A stretch of DNA of 64,000 nucleotides from QAMX01 sp964515055. GTDB lineage: Bacteria; Bacillota; Clostridia; Oscillospirales; QAMX01. Of the stretch, positions 48,785 to 56,909 are shown in pieces; positions within the stretch are counted from its first letter, which is position 1; every line of letters begins with the position of its first letter. Made by a program: the position numbers and the translations under genes. Below the pieces are notes generated by a model that had not been told where the DNA came from, ran no database searches, and saw only the letters and a program-made list of their open reading frames with translations. The stretch lies in contig CAZEUG010000002.1 in the NCBI GenBank assembly GCA_964515055.1, positions 62,001-126,000 of the forward strand, written 5' to 3'.

Positions 48785-50701
48785 TCAGGTTCGTGCAGGG
48801 CGCAGCCGGACAAAGCGCTTCACAATCCCATAGACGCCGAACCCCTCGTTCGCTTCCTGATTTTCCACGATGATCTGGCACGTCCGGTACCGTTTGACCT
48901 TCCGGTTGATCGGAATGACCTGCGGGCTGTCGCTGGTTTCGAACGTGAAGCTGGCGAAATCGAGATCGGCAAAGTCAAAGATGTTCATCCGCTCGCTCTT
49001 GATCGGTATGCCGAAGTCGTGATCGGTTCGAATGGTGACCGTTGCGCCGGAGCGCGTATACGGCTTCATCAGAATCGCGGTGCCGCGCAGCGGGATGCTT
49101 TTCAGCATGGCGAAATCGCCGTCGTCGTCCGCCTTGGTTGTCCAGCGCGCCGGAATGGCTGCGCCGTCATCGGAGAAGCGGTGCATCCCCGTCTCATCGG
49201 TTTTGAACCGGCAAATCCGGCCGTCTGCCGTGCCGAACCAGAGCCTCCCGCCGCATTCCAGCCAGCATTGCGCCGGGATATTCGTCCAGTAATAGCATTC
49301 ATAGACGTAGTCGCCGCCGGACTGCGGGCGATAGGATTTATTCTGTCGGCCGTCCAGCACATAGCAGACGTTGTTGAGCGCCAGCAGATAGCAGCCGTTC
49401 CATTCGACGGCGACCGCCTCCTGTGGCTCCGCCTCCCTGGTCAAGCGTGCATCGACCAGCGCACTGCGGTTTTGCAGCGCATAGTGCGTATCAATCTCCT
49501 GCGATGCAATGCCAAATATCCCGTTTTCGGAGAGAAACAGGCTTTCATCGCCCAGATTCGTGACGCTCCACGGGCTGCACACACCGGCACCCGCGACGCC
49601 CTGCGTCACGGAGAAGACCGCTTTTCCCTCGCCGTCCGTTCCCGCCGAGCGCAGAAAAACCGTTGCATCGGCGTGATCGGACGCCTTGAGAATCGCCTGA
49701 TAGGCGTGAATGCGGCGATAGCCCATGATCGGGTTTGTGTCGCTCCCGATGCGCGCAAATGAGGTATCCGGGATGTAGGCCGGATCCGGCTGATAGTCCG
49801 GTGCATGAATTTCGCAGTGCCAGTCCACGTTCGGTTGCTCCGGATTGCCTGCGAAGAAAATGCGCTCGCCCATGTCGCCGCCGAAGCCATAGCCCGCGGC
49901 GAACCGGCATTTCGGAATCGTCTCCGCATACCCCGCTGTTGTCGCTGAAAACGCAATTACCACATTGTCCTCACCCGTCACGGCGGGCAATGCCGGTGCG
50001 GTCTGGAACCGAACCGTCCCGCTCTCCGTCTGAACGGTATACGCGCTGGCGGACAGGAGCGTGCCGTTGACGGTGACGCTCTGCACGCTGTCCACCGGCG
50101 CACGGTCGAGCTGATAGACCACCGAGGTTCCATCGGACAGGAATGCGTTTCGCCGCCGGGGCGTCAGCAGGTTGACCGCTTCAAACGCCTGGCCGCCCCC
50201 GCCGGGCGGTGCGCCGATGGTAGTCAGCGGCGCATAGGCGATGTCTGAGACGGGTTGGACGGTCGTGCCGTCATAGACCAGATACTCGCTGCCGGTCAGA
50301 ATCCAGAGCTTTCCGGCACAGGCCACAGACGTGCTGCGCCGATCGGCACAGGTGACGAACAGCTCCGTCAGCGCTTCATCCGCGGTGTCCCAGCCTGTCC
50401 ACCGGTACAGCCGTGTGCCAATGTGTACCAGCCGGACTTCGCCATCGGCCAGCACGGCGCGGTGAATCCCGTGAACCGTTCCGGGATGATCGCCCGGCGC
50501 CTGCACAACGGTCTTCCAGCCGGGGCGCTTTTCCGGATAGCCGCCCGTGTCTGAAATCAGGTTGGGCGCATCCGGGCTGCGTGTCGTATCGATCATGGCC
50601 GGATCCGTGGACAGATCGACGCCGCGGAACCGCAGATAGGAGGTGGTATAGGATGTGGGAACGCCCCCTTGGGGGATGCCCAGAAATTGACCTGTCTGCA
50701 T
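48785..50701 (-). CDS. Phage virion protein, propeller-like (tail stabilisation type?)
   Basis: A 638-residue protein. FRGVDLSTDPAMIDTTRSPD and YPEKRPGWKTVV begin a repeating beta pattern (e.g. LYRWTGWDTAD, KLWILTGSEYLVYDGTT) that looks like a propeller, as in P22 gp10-like tail-stabilising proteins; this is an analogy from size and pattern, not a certain homology. The ATG at 50701 follows AAGGAAG. It is the first gene of the module. Confidence 0.6.
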   Translation of the reverse strand: MQTGQFLGIPQGGVPTSYTTSYLRFRGVDLSTDPAMIDTTRSPDAPNLISDTGGYPEKRPGWKTVVQAPGDHPGTVHGIHRAVLADGEVRLVHIGTRLYRWTGWDTADEALTELFVTCADRRSTSVACAGKLWILTGSEYLVYDGTTVQPVSDIAYAPLTTIGAPPGGGGQAFEAVNLLTPRRRNAFLSDGTSVVYQLDRAPVDSVQSVTVNGTLLSASAYTVQTESGTVRFQTAPALPAVTGEDNVVIAFSATTAGYAETIPKCRFAAGYGFGGDMGERIFFAGNPEQPNVDWHCEIHAPDYQPDPAYIPDTSFARIGSDTNPIMGYRRIHAYQAILKASDHADATVFLRSAGTDGEGKAVFSVTQGVAGAGVCSPWSVTNLGDESLFLSENGIFGIASQEIDTHYALQNRSALVDARLTREAEPQEAVAVEWNGCYLLALNNVCYVLDGRQNKSYRPQSGGDYVYECYYWTNIPAQCWLECGGRLWFGTADGRICRFKTDETGMHRFSDDGAAIPARWTTKADDDGDFAMLKSIPLRGTAILMKPYTRSGATVTIRTDHDFGIPIKSERMNIFDFADLDFASFTFETSDSPQVIPINRKVKRYRTCQIIVENQEANEGFGVYGIVKRFVRLRPART

Positions 50702-50977
50702 ACTGTCTTCCTTTCCGCATCTCCACCGGCCGCTTCCGGTGTATTCTTGCATTTCTGCAAGTTGCCGGGGTGGGATGCTGCGGATTTAGTATAGCACGGC
50801 GGGGGCGCATTTGTCTTACCGTCTTTTTTGCGCGATTTTCTCAGAAAATTCTCACCGGTTCGCTTCGAAAAATAGCGGTTGCATCTGGATTTTTTCATCA
50901 GTTTATGGTATCCTTATGGGTACTGATCTGTTCGATATCCGGCCGCAACTGATGGCGGCCGTTGTGAGGTGTTTTCA
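50702..50977. other. Divergent promoter region between phage module and ABC exporter
   Basis: 276 bases with the minus-strand promoter at 50788-50817, a short leader hairpin (50941-50946 with 50955-50960) before the exporter gene, and no gene. Confidence 0.75.
50788..50817 (-). promoter_or_regulatory. Putative promoter of the phage module
   Basis: On the minus strand AAGACA (50812-50817), 18 bases, TATACT (50788-50793). The -35 box is weak; it is the only candidate before the 16-gene run. Confidence 0.55.
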
Positions 50978-52696
50978 TTGCGCAAGCTACTCGGTTATCT
51001 GAGAAATTACAAGAAGGAATGTCTGATCGGCCCGTTTTTCAAGTTTCTGGAAGCGTGCTTTGAGCTGATTGTTCCGCTGGTCATGGCCCGCATCATCGAC
51101 GTTGGCATCGCCCAGGGCGACCGGGGATACATTTTCCGCATGGCGGGGCTCATGATCGGGCTCGGTCTGCTCGGCTTTGTCTGCGCTGTCTGTGCGCAGT
51201 ATTTTGCCGCGAAGGCCTCCGTCGGCATGGGGACGCTGCTGCGTCAGGCCGTGTTTGACCGGATTCTCCACCTGTCCCACACCGAAATTGACCGCATCGG
51301 TGCGCCGACGCTGATCACCCGTGTGACCGCCGACATCAACCAGGTGCAGGCCGGTGTCAACCTCGGGCTGCGGCTGCTGCTGCGTTCGCCGTTCATCGTG
51401 ATCGGCGCCATCGTCATGTCGTTTCTGGTGGATGCCCGGATGGCTGTGATTTTTGCCGTGACCGCTCCGCTGATCGGCTTCGTCATTTTCATCATCATGC
51501 GGCGCTCCATCCCCTATTACCGGGACATTCAGGGCGGGGTCGATCAGGTTTCCCGCCTCACCCGTGAAAATCTGTCCGGCGTGCGCGTGATTCGCGCATT
51601 TTCCCGGCAGGAGGACGAAAAGCGCCGCTTCCGCGCAGAGAGCGACCGGCTGCTGAATATGCAGAACCGCGCCGGGCGCATCTCCGCATTGCTCACGCCG
51701 ATCAACTTCGTCATCATCAATCTGGCTGTCATCGCCATCCTCTACGGCGGCGCGTTCCGCGTCAATACCGGGAAGCTGACGCAGGGCGAAGTCACGGCGC
51801 TCGTCAACTATATGTCGCAGGTGCTCATCGCGCTGGTGGCGCTGGCCAACCTGATTCTCACGCTGTCCCGTGCATTCGCCTCGGCCGGGCGCGTGGCCGC
51901 CGTGCTGGAGCTGCCGGTCGTTGAAGCGCCCGCCGAAGGCCCCCAGCCGAATCGTTCGGCCGATGCGGTCATGTTCGACCACGTTTCCTTTGGATATGAC
52001 GGCACAGCGGCGTCCTCGCTCTCCGATCTGTCCTTCTCGGTGCAACCCGGCCAGACCATCGGTGTGATCGGCGGTACCGGTTCGGGCAAAACCACACTCA
52101 TTCAGCTGCTGCTCCGCTTTTATCAGCCGACCAGCGGACAGATCACGCTGTTCGGCCACGATCTCCGCACCTATGATGAGCCCACGCTTCGGGCGATGTT
52201 CGGCGTTGTGCCGCAGAAGTCCGTCCTGTTCCGCGGCACCGTCCGCGAAAACATCCGTTGGGGCAAGCCGGACGCCACGGATGCGGAAATCGAAGCCGCG
52301 CTCGAAACGGCGCAGGCCGCCGACTTTGTCCACCGTCTGGACGGCGGTCTGGATGCCGTCATTGAGCAGGAGGGGCGGAACCTCTCCGGCGGGCAGCGGC
52401 AGCGCCTCTGCATTGCGCGGGCGCTCGTCGGACAGCCGCCGGTACTCATTCTGGATGACAGTGCATCGGCGCTGGACTATGCAACCGATGCCCGGCTCCG
52501 CAAAGCCATCCGTTCGGCCACCGCAAGCGCCACCGTCTTTCTCATCTCTCAGCGCGCCGCAACCATCATGAACGCCGACCAGATTCTTGTTTTGGACGAC
52601 GGCTGCATCGTCGGCTCCGGCACACACGATGCGCTGATGGACACCTGCCCGATCTACCGTGAAATCTGCCAGTCCCAGCTTTCCGGCAACCGCTGA
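50978..52696 (+). CDS. ABC exporter half-transporter A
   Basis: A 572-residue multidrug-type half-transporter with six helices, then an ATPase domain: Walker A GGTGSGKTT, signature LSGGQRQRLCIARAL, Walker B ILILDDSASALD. The residue after the Walker B Asp is Asp rather than the catalytic Glu, as in many degenerate halves of heterodimeric exporters. The start is taken as TTG 50978, six bases from GAGGTG; a GTG at 50969 is also possible. It is paired with the next gene, 16 bases downstream. Confidence 0.85.
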   Translation: MRKLLGYLRNYKKECLIGPFFKFLEACFELIVPLVMARIIDVGIAQGDRGYIFRMAGLMIGLGLLGFVCAVCAQYFAAKASVGMGTLLRQAVFDRILHLSHTEIDRIGAPTLITRVTADINQVQAGVNLGLRLLLRSPFIVIGAIVMSFLVDARMAVIFAVTAPLIGFVIFIIMRRSIPYYRDIQGGVDQVSRLTRENLSGVRVIRAFSRQEDEKRRFRAESDRLLNMQNRAGRISALLTPINFVIINLAVIAILYGGAFRVNTGKLTQGEVTALVNYMSQVLIALVALANLILTLSRAFASAGRVAAVLELPVVEAPAEGPQPNRSADAVMFDHVSFGYDGTAASSLSDLSFSVQPGQTIGVIGGTGSGKTTLIQLLLRFYQPTSGQITLFGHDLRTYDEPTLRAMFGVVPQKSVLFRGTVRENIRWGKPDATDAEIEAALETAQAADFVHRLDGGLDAVIEQEGRNLSGGQRQRLCIARALVGQPPVLILDDSASALDYATDARLRKAIRSATASATVFLISQRAATIMNADQILVLDDGCIVGSGTHDALMDTCPIYREICQSQLSGNR

Positions 52697-52712
52697 ATCC
52701 TGGAGGTCAATT

Positions 52713-54455
52713 ATGAAACAATCCACCCGTTCCGGGGAGCTTCGTCGGATCCTCTCATTTGTCCGCCCGCACCGCGCCAGCCTCCTGCTGGGTCTGCTGC
52801 TGGCGCTTGTCTACATTGCGCTGTCTCTGTATGCACCGGTTCTGACCGGTCGGGGCGTCGATCTGATGCTTGGGCCGGGGCGTGTTGACTTTGACGCGCT
52901 CATGCCCATCCTGATTCGGCTCGCAGCTGTCATCGTCACGGCGGCGCTGGCGCAGTGGCTCATGAACCTCTGCATCAACCGTGTCGCCTTCCGCACCGTT
53001 CGCGACATCCGCATCCGTGCGCTGGAGTCACTGATCTCCGTTCCGCTCCGTCTGATCGATTCGCACAGCCAGGGCGATCTTCTGAGCCGCGTCGTCACCG
53101 ATGTGGAGCAGATTTCCGATGGGCTGATTCTCGGCTTTACGCAGCTGTTCACCGGCGTCGTCACCATCCTCGGCACGCTCGGCTTCATGCTGTCGATCAG
53201 CCCGCTGATCGCGCTGATCGTCGTGATCGTCACGCCGCTCTCCCTTTTTGTCGCCCGATTCGTTGCCAGCCGCACGCACGATATGTTTGCCCGGCAGTCC
53301 GAAACACGCGGTGAGCTGACGGCGCTGGTCGATGAAATGGTTGGCAACCAGAAGGTTGTCCGGACATTTGCCTATGAGGATCGCGCACAGACCCGGTTTG
53401 ACGAAATCAACGGCCGACTCCGCACGGCCAGCATCCGCGCCATTTTCTTTTCGTCCCTGACCAACCCCTCCACCCGCTTCGTCAACAGCGTTGTCTATGC
53501 GTTTGTCGGCGTTTTCGGTGCGCTTTCGGCCATCGCCGGGACGATTTCCGTCGGGCAGCTCTCCTGCTTCCTGACCTATGCCAACCAGTACACCAAGCCC
53601 TTCAACGAAATTTCCGGCGTCATCACGGAGCTGCAGAACGCCATAGCCTGTGCGCGCCGCACCTTCGCCATTCTGGATGCGGAGCCGGAGACGCCCGACA
53701 CCGGTCTGCCAGCTCTGACCGTTTCAGATGGAACCGTCTGCTTTGACCATGTCTTCTTCTCCTATGACCCCGAAAAGAAGCGCCTGATTGAGGATCTGAA
53801 CCTCGATGTCCCCGCCGGTGCCAAAATCGCGATTGTCGGGCCGACCGGCTGCGGCAAAACGACGCTGATGAACCTGCTGATGCGTTTCTACGACGTCAAC
53901 AGCGGTGAAATCCGGCTCAGCGGCCATCCGATCGACTCCATCACCCGTGCCAGCCTGCGCGCACAGTACGGTATGGTGCTGCAGGAGACCTGGCTGAAGG
54001 CCGGAACCGTCCGCGAGAACATCGCCTATGGCAAGCCGGACGCCACGGAGGAGGAGATCGTCGCCGCCGCCAAAGCGGCCTATGCAGACGGCTTCATCCG
54101 CCGTCTGCCGCAGGGCTATGACACGGTGCTTGCCGAGGACGGCGGCAGTCTGTCCGCCGGGCAGAAGCAGCTGCTCTGCATCGCCCGCGTGATGCTCTGT
54201 CTGCCACCGATTCTGATTCTGGACGAGGCGACCAGCTCCATCGACACCCGTACTGAGATGCACATCCAGCACGCGTTTGACCGAATGACCGCCGGGCGCA
54301 CGAGCTTTGTCGTGGCGCACCGCCTCTCCACCATCCGCGAAGCCGATCGGATTCTCGCCATGAAGGACGGTCAAATCGTCGAGCAGGGACGGCATGAAGA
54401 GCTTCTGGCCAAGGGCGGCTTCTATGCCGACCTCTATAACAGCCAGTTTGCATAA
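52713..54455 (+). CDS. ABC exporter half-transporter B
   Basis: A 580-residue partner of half A with the same layout; Walker A GPTGCGKTT, signature LSAGQKQLLCIARVM, Walker B ILILDEATSSID with a normal catalytic Glu. So the pair has one canonical and one degenerate ATP site, typical of heterodimeric multidrug or peptide exporters. The ATG is close to TGGAGG. Ends before a strong terminator. Confidence 0.87.
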   Translation: MKQSTRSGELRRILSFVRPHRASLLLGLLLALVYIALSLYAPVLTGRGVDLMLGPGRVDFDALMPILIRLAAVIVTAALAQWLMNLCINRVAFRTVRDIRIRALESLISVPLRLIDSHSQGDLLSRVVTDVEQISDGLILGFTQLFTGVVTILGTLGFMLSISPLIALIVVIVTPLSLFVARFVASRTHDMFARQSETRGELTALVDEMVGNQKVVRTFAYEDRAQTRFDEINGRLRTASIRAIFFSSLTNPSTRFVNSVVYAFVGVFGALSAIAGTISVGQLSCFLTYANQYTKPFNEISGVITELQNAIACARRTFAILDAEPETPDTGLPALTVSDGTVCFDHVFFSYDPEKKRLIEDLNLDVPAGAKIAIVGPTGCGKTTLMNLLMRFYDVNSGEIRLSGHPIDSITRASLRAQYGMVLQETWLKAGTVRENIAYGKPDATEEEIVAAAKAAYADGFIRRLPQGYDTVLAEDGGSLSAGQKQLLCIARVMLCLPPILILDEATSSIDTRTEMHIQHAFDRMTAGRTSFVVAHRLSTIREADRILAMKDGQIVEQGRHEELLAKGGFYADLYNSQFA

Positions 54456-54469
54456 ATTCACGAAATGAA

Positions 54470-54503
54470 AAAAGGGAGCGACAAGATGATGTCGCTCCCT
54501 TTT
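54470..54503. terminator. Bidirectional terminator
   Basis: A perfect 14-bp stem (54470-54483 with 54490-54503), flanked by A and T runs, between the exporter and the convergent MATE gene. Confidence 0.88.
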
Positions 54504-54569
54504 GATTGTGCATATGAATTGGTTGACTGTGCATATGAATCGGCTGAAGCCCGCTTCCCCGCCGGGCAT

Positions 54570-55988
54570 CTACGCTCTGCTTTCCGCCGGTTCGGCTGGC
54601 TCGGCACACGGCTCTGCCGGTGTCGATTTCAGCTTCGGCCAGATCGTCAGCATGAAGGTTGTGAAGCAGGCCGTAGAACCGATGAAGTCTGAAATGGGTT
54701 CCGCCAGAAATACGCCGTTGGTGCCCAGGCCGAGCCGCGGCAGCAGCAGCACAAGCGGTACAACGATGATGCCCTTCCGCAGCAGAGAGAAAAACACCGC
54801 CTGTTTCGACTTGTTCAGCGCGACAAAGCCGGACTGTCCGGCCATTTGCAGGCTCAGCACCCAGTATGCGGAGAAATAAATCCGCACCGCCGGGATCCCC
54901 ACCCGCAGCAGCTCCGCCTCGTCATTGAAAATCCGGATGGCCAGCGCGGGCAGCAGCTCAATCAGCCCCCATGCGCAGACGCTGTACACAATGCAGCCGA
55001 TGGCCATCACGCGGAAGCCGTGCCGGACGCGTTCCATCTGTCCGGCGCCGTAATTGAAGCTGATGAACGGCTCCGACCCGCTGGACAGGCCGCTGATCGG
55101 CATCATCAGCACCTCCCGCACGGAATTGACGACGGTCATCACGCCGACGTACAAGTCCCCGCCAAAGAGCTGCAGCGTCGCATTGCAGCTGATCTGCACG
55201 GCTGAATTCGTCAGCTTCATGCAGAAGCCCGTCAGCCCCAGCATCAGAATGCGCCGGACAATGTCCCATTGCAGCCGCATATTCCGCAGGCGCAGGCGCA
55301 GAATCGTCCGACGCCCCGTCAGGAACAGCATCACCCAGACCGCCGACGCCCCCTGAGAGATCACCGTGGCCACGGCTGCGCCGCGCACGCCCCAGTCGAA
55401 CACGAAAATGAAAAGTGCATCGAGTCCAATGTTCATGACTGCACCAATCAGCACGCTGAGCATCCCGGTGGTCGCGAAGCCCTGTGCGTTGATGAAGGCG
55501 TTCATCCCCAGCCCCAGCATCACAAAGATACTGCCGAGCAGGTAGATGGTGACGTATTCATTCGCATACGGGTACGTCACGTCGCTTGCGCCGAACAGGT
55601 AGAGCACGGGGCGCTTGAACAGCAGCCCCGCCACAGTTACCAGAATCCCGGAAAGAATCAGCAGCGTCAGCGAATTCCCCATGATGCGTTCGGCGCGGTC
55701 ATGGTCGCCCGCACCGCGGGAAATGGAGAAGAGCGGCGCGCCGCCCTGTCCGCACAGCGCCGTGAAGGCCGAAACAATCATCAGAATCGGGAAGGTCACG
55801 CCGACACCCGTCAGCGCGTCGCGCCCGATTCCCTCCATCCGGCCGATGAAAATGCGGTCGACGATATTGTACAGCGCATTGATCACCTGTGCGCCGATCA
55901 TCGGCAGCGCCAGTCGAAAGATGGTTCTGACGACGCTGCCGGTGGAAAAGTCATTGCGAGCCATTTTGGCCGCATCGTCCTCGATCAT
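54570..55988 (-). CDS. MATE family efflux transporter
   Basis: A 472-residue member of the MATE family (MepA/NorM-like) with about 12 membrane segments; FRLALPMIGAQVINALYNIV, IGRMEGIGRDALTGVGVTFP, and SGSEPFISFNYGAGQMERV are typical. It has a short Ala/Glu/Pro tail. The start overlaps the cupin gene stop by ATGA, so the two are one operon. The MATE protein at 37012 is distinct in sequence. Confidence 0.9.
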   Translation of the reverse strand: MIEDDAAKMARNDFSTGSVVRTIFRLALPMIGAQVINALYNIVDRIFIGRMEGIGRDALTGVGVTFPILMIVSAFTALCGQGGAPLFSISRGAGDHDRAERIMGNSLTLLILSGILVTVAGLLFKRPVLYLFGASDVTYPYANEYVTIYLLGSIFVMLGLGMNAFINAQGFATTGMLSVLIGAVMNIGLDALFIFVFDWGVRGAAVATVISQGASAVWVMLFLTGRRTILRLRLRNMRLQWDIVRRILMLGLTGFCMKLTNSAVQISCNATLQLFGGDLYVGVMTVVNSVREVLMMPISGLSSGSEPFISFNYGAGQMERVRHGFRVMAIGCIVYSVCAWGLIELLPALAIRIFNDEAELLRVGIPAVRIYFSAYWVLSLQMAGQSGFVALNKSKQAVFFSLLRKGIIVVPLVLLLPRLGLGTNGVFLAEPISDFIGSTACFTTFMLTIWPKLKSTPAEPCAEPAEPAESRA

Positions 55989-56353
55989 TTTGCGCCGCCC
56001 GTCGACTCATCAAACAGAATCAGCGCGACCAGCTCCAGCGGTTCCTCACCGACGCAGGCAATCCCGTGGCCGTTCCCGCTCCCGGTCACCAGCACGTCTC
56101 CCGCCTCTACCGGAACGTCTGTCCCGTTGTCGTTGAAGCGGCCGGTGCCGCTGAGTACCGCGAAGATCTCCGATTCGCCGTGATGCTCATGATATCCAAT
56201 CGAGCAGCCCGGCTTCACCGTGATGCGCGAAAAGAGCCGACCCTTGCCGTGCATCTCGTCCGCATTCAGAAAGTGCTGCAAAATGATCGTCCCGTCTCCG
56301 CCGCGCATCTGCACATTTTCCTGCACCCGCAGAGATTCCCCTTTTTTAACCAT
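55985..56353 (-). CDS. Cupin-fold protein
   Basis: A 122-residue single-domain cupin with the metal-binding motif GYHEHHGESEIFAVLSG and the later VTGSGNGHG. Small cupins bind small ligands or act as isomerases; the substrate is unknown. The ATG at 56353 follows AGAGGC; an upstream ATG in frame is less likely. Co-transcribed with the MATE gene, it might bind the exported substrate (inference). Confidence 0.8.
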   Translation of the reverse strand: MVKKGESLRVQENVQMRGGDGTIILQHFLNADEMHGKGRLFSRITVKPGCSIGYHEHHGESEIFAVLSGTGRFNDNGTDVPVEAGDVLVTGSGNGHGIACVGEEPLELVALILFDESTGGAK

Positions 56354-56414
56354 ATCGAAAGCCTCTTTTCTGTCAAAAATCATCCGTCGGGCGATGCTGC
56401 ACCGCCCTGTGTAT

Positions 56415-56443
56415 AGGATACCATATTCGCGCCGGAAGTGCAA
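56415..56443 (-). promoter_or_regulatory. Promoter of the cupin-MATE operon
   Basis: On the minus strand TTGCAC (56438-56443), 17 bases, TATCCT (56415-56420). Confidence 0.6.
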
Positions 56444-56549
56444 GCGTTTCTTCGCGGCGGAAACAGATTCTTTCCGCGCCGCTGTCCGGTGTTCTGTTTC
56501 CATTTTGTTACACCCCCCATAAAAAGTCGTGAAAATTGGGTGAAGTCAC

Positions 56550-56578
56550 TTGACATTGATCTCGTTTTCTGCTATGAT
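56550..56578 (+). promoter_or_regulatory. Sigma-A promoter of the secreted peptide-lipoprotein operon
   Basis: Perfect TTGACA (56550-56555), 17 bases, TATGAT (56573-56578). Confidence 0.85.
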
Positions 56579-56639
56579 AACAGTAGAAGATCAATCAGAA
56601 AGAAACGGAGCCGAATCGTTTGTCCAGGAGGTGAGTCCC

Positions 56640-56657
56640 ATGGTCCTCGCGCAGTAG
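56640..56657 (+). CDS. Possible five-codon leader peptide
   Basis: ATG at 56640 then four sense codons (MVLAQ) and TAG, preceded by an unusually strong AGGAGGTGAG six bases upstream. In the leader it may act as a short upstream reading frame for control of the downstream operon; this is an inference. Confidence 0.4.
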   Translation: MVLAQ

Positions 56658-56780
56658 CGACGGCCGATCTCTGCATTTTGTCAAATGAATGCCGCACCGA
56701 GTCGCCGCGTATGTTGATTCAAAGATCGTTTATATCATTGTGCACTGTTGGTGCATACCATGCTTGTATGGAGGTTTTTT

Positions 56781-56909
56781 ATGAAACGTACATTTGTCTC
56801 GATTGCAACCCTGATCTGTATGCTTATTACACTTTGTCTGAGTGTTCCTGCCGCGGCAGCCACTGAGACCGAAACACAATCATTCTATTCATATGTGAGG
56901 ATTTCCTGA
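56781..56909 (+). CDS. Small secreted peptide, coupled to the lipoprotein gene
   Basis: A 42-residue peptide with a good TGGAGG site six bases before ATG 56781. It starts MKRTFVSIATLICMLITLCL with a hydrophobic core and a signal peptidase site after SVPAAAA, leaving about 16 residues (TETETQSFYSYVRIS). The stop overlaps the next ATG (TGATG), so the two are translated together. Either it is a real secreted peptide, or a short reading frame that guides ribosomes to the lipoprotein start. Confidence 0.6.
   Translation: MKRTFVSIATLICMLITLCLSVPAAAATETETQSFYSYVRIS

Larger units (their letters stand above)
56354..56780. other. Divergent promoters and long leader
   Basis: 427 bases with a minus-strand promoter for the cupin gene, a plus-strand promoter, and a leader of about 195 bases with a five-codon reading frame and a short hairpin around 56745-56759. 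No larger gene is visible. Confidence 0.8.

Noticed and set aside
56579..56780. Known riboswitch (magnesium M-box, cobalamin or c-di-AMP) in the leader
   Set aside because: Short stretches such as AGGTGAG look similar, but the conserved cores of these classes are not present.
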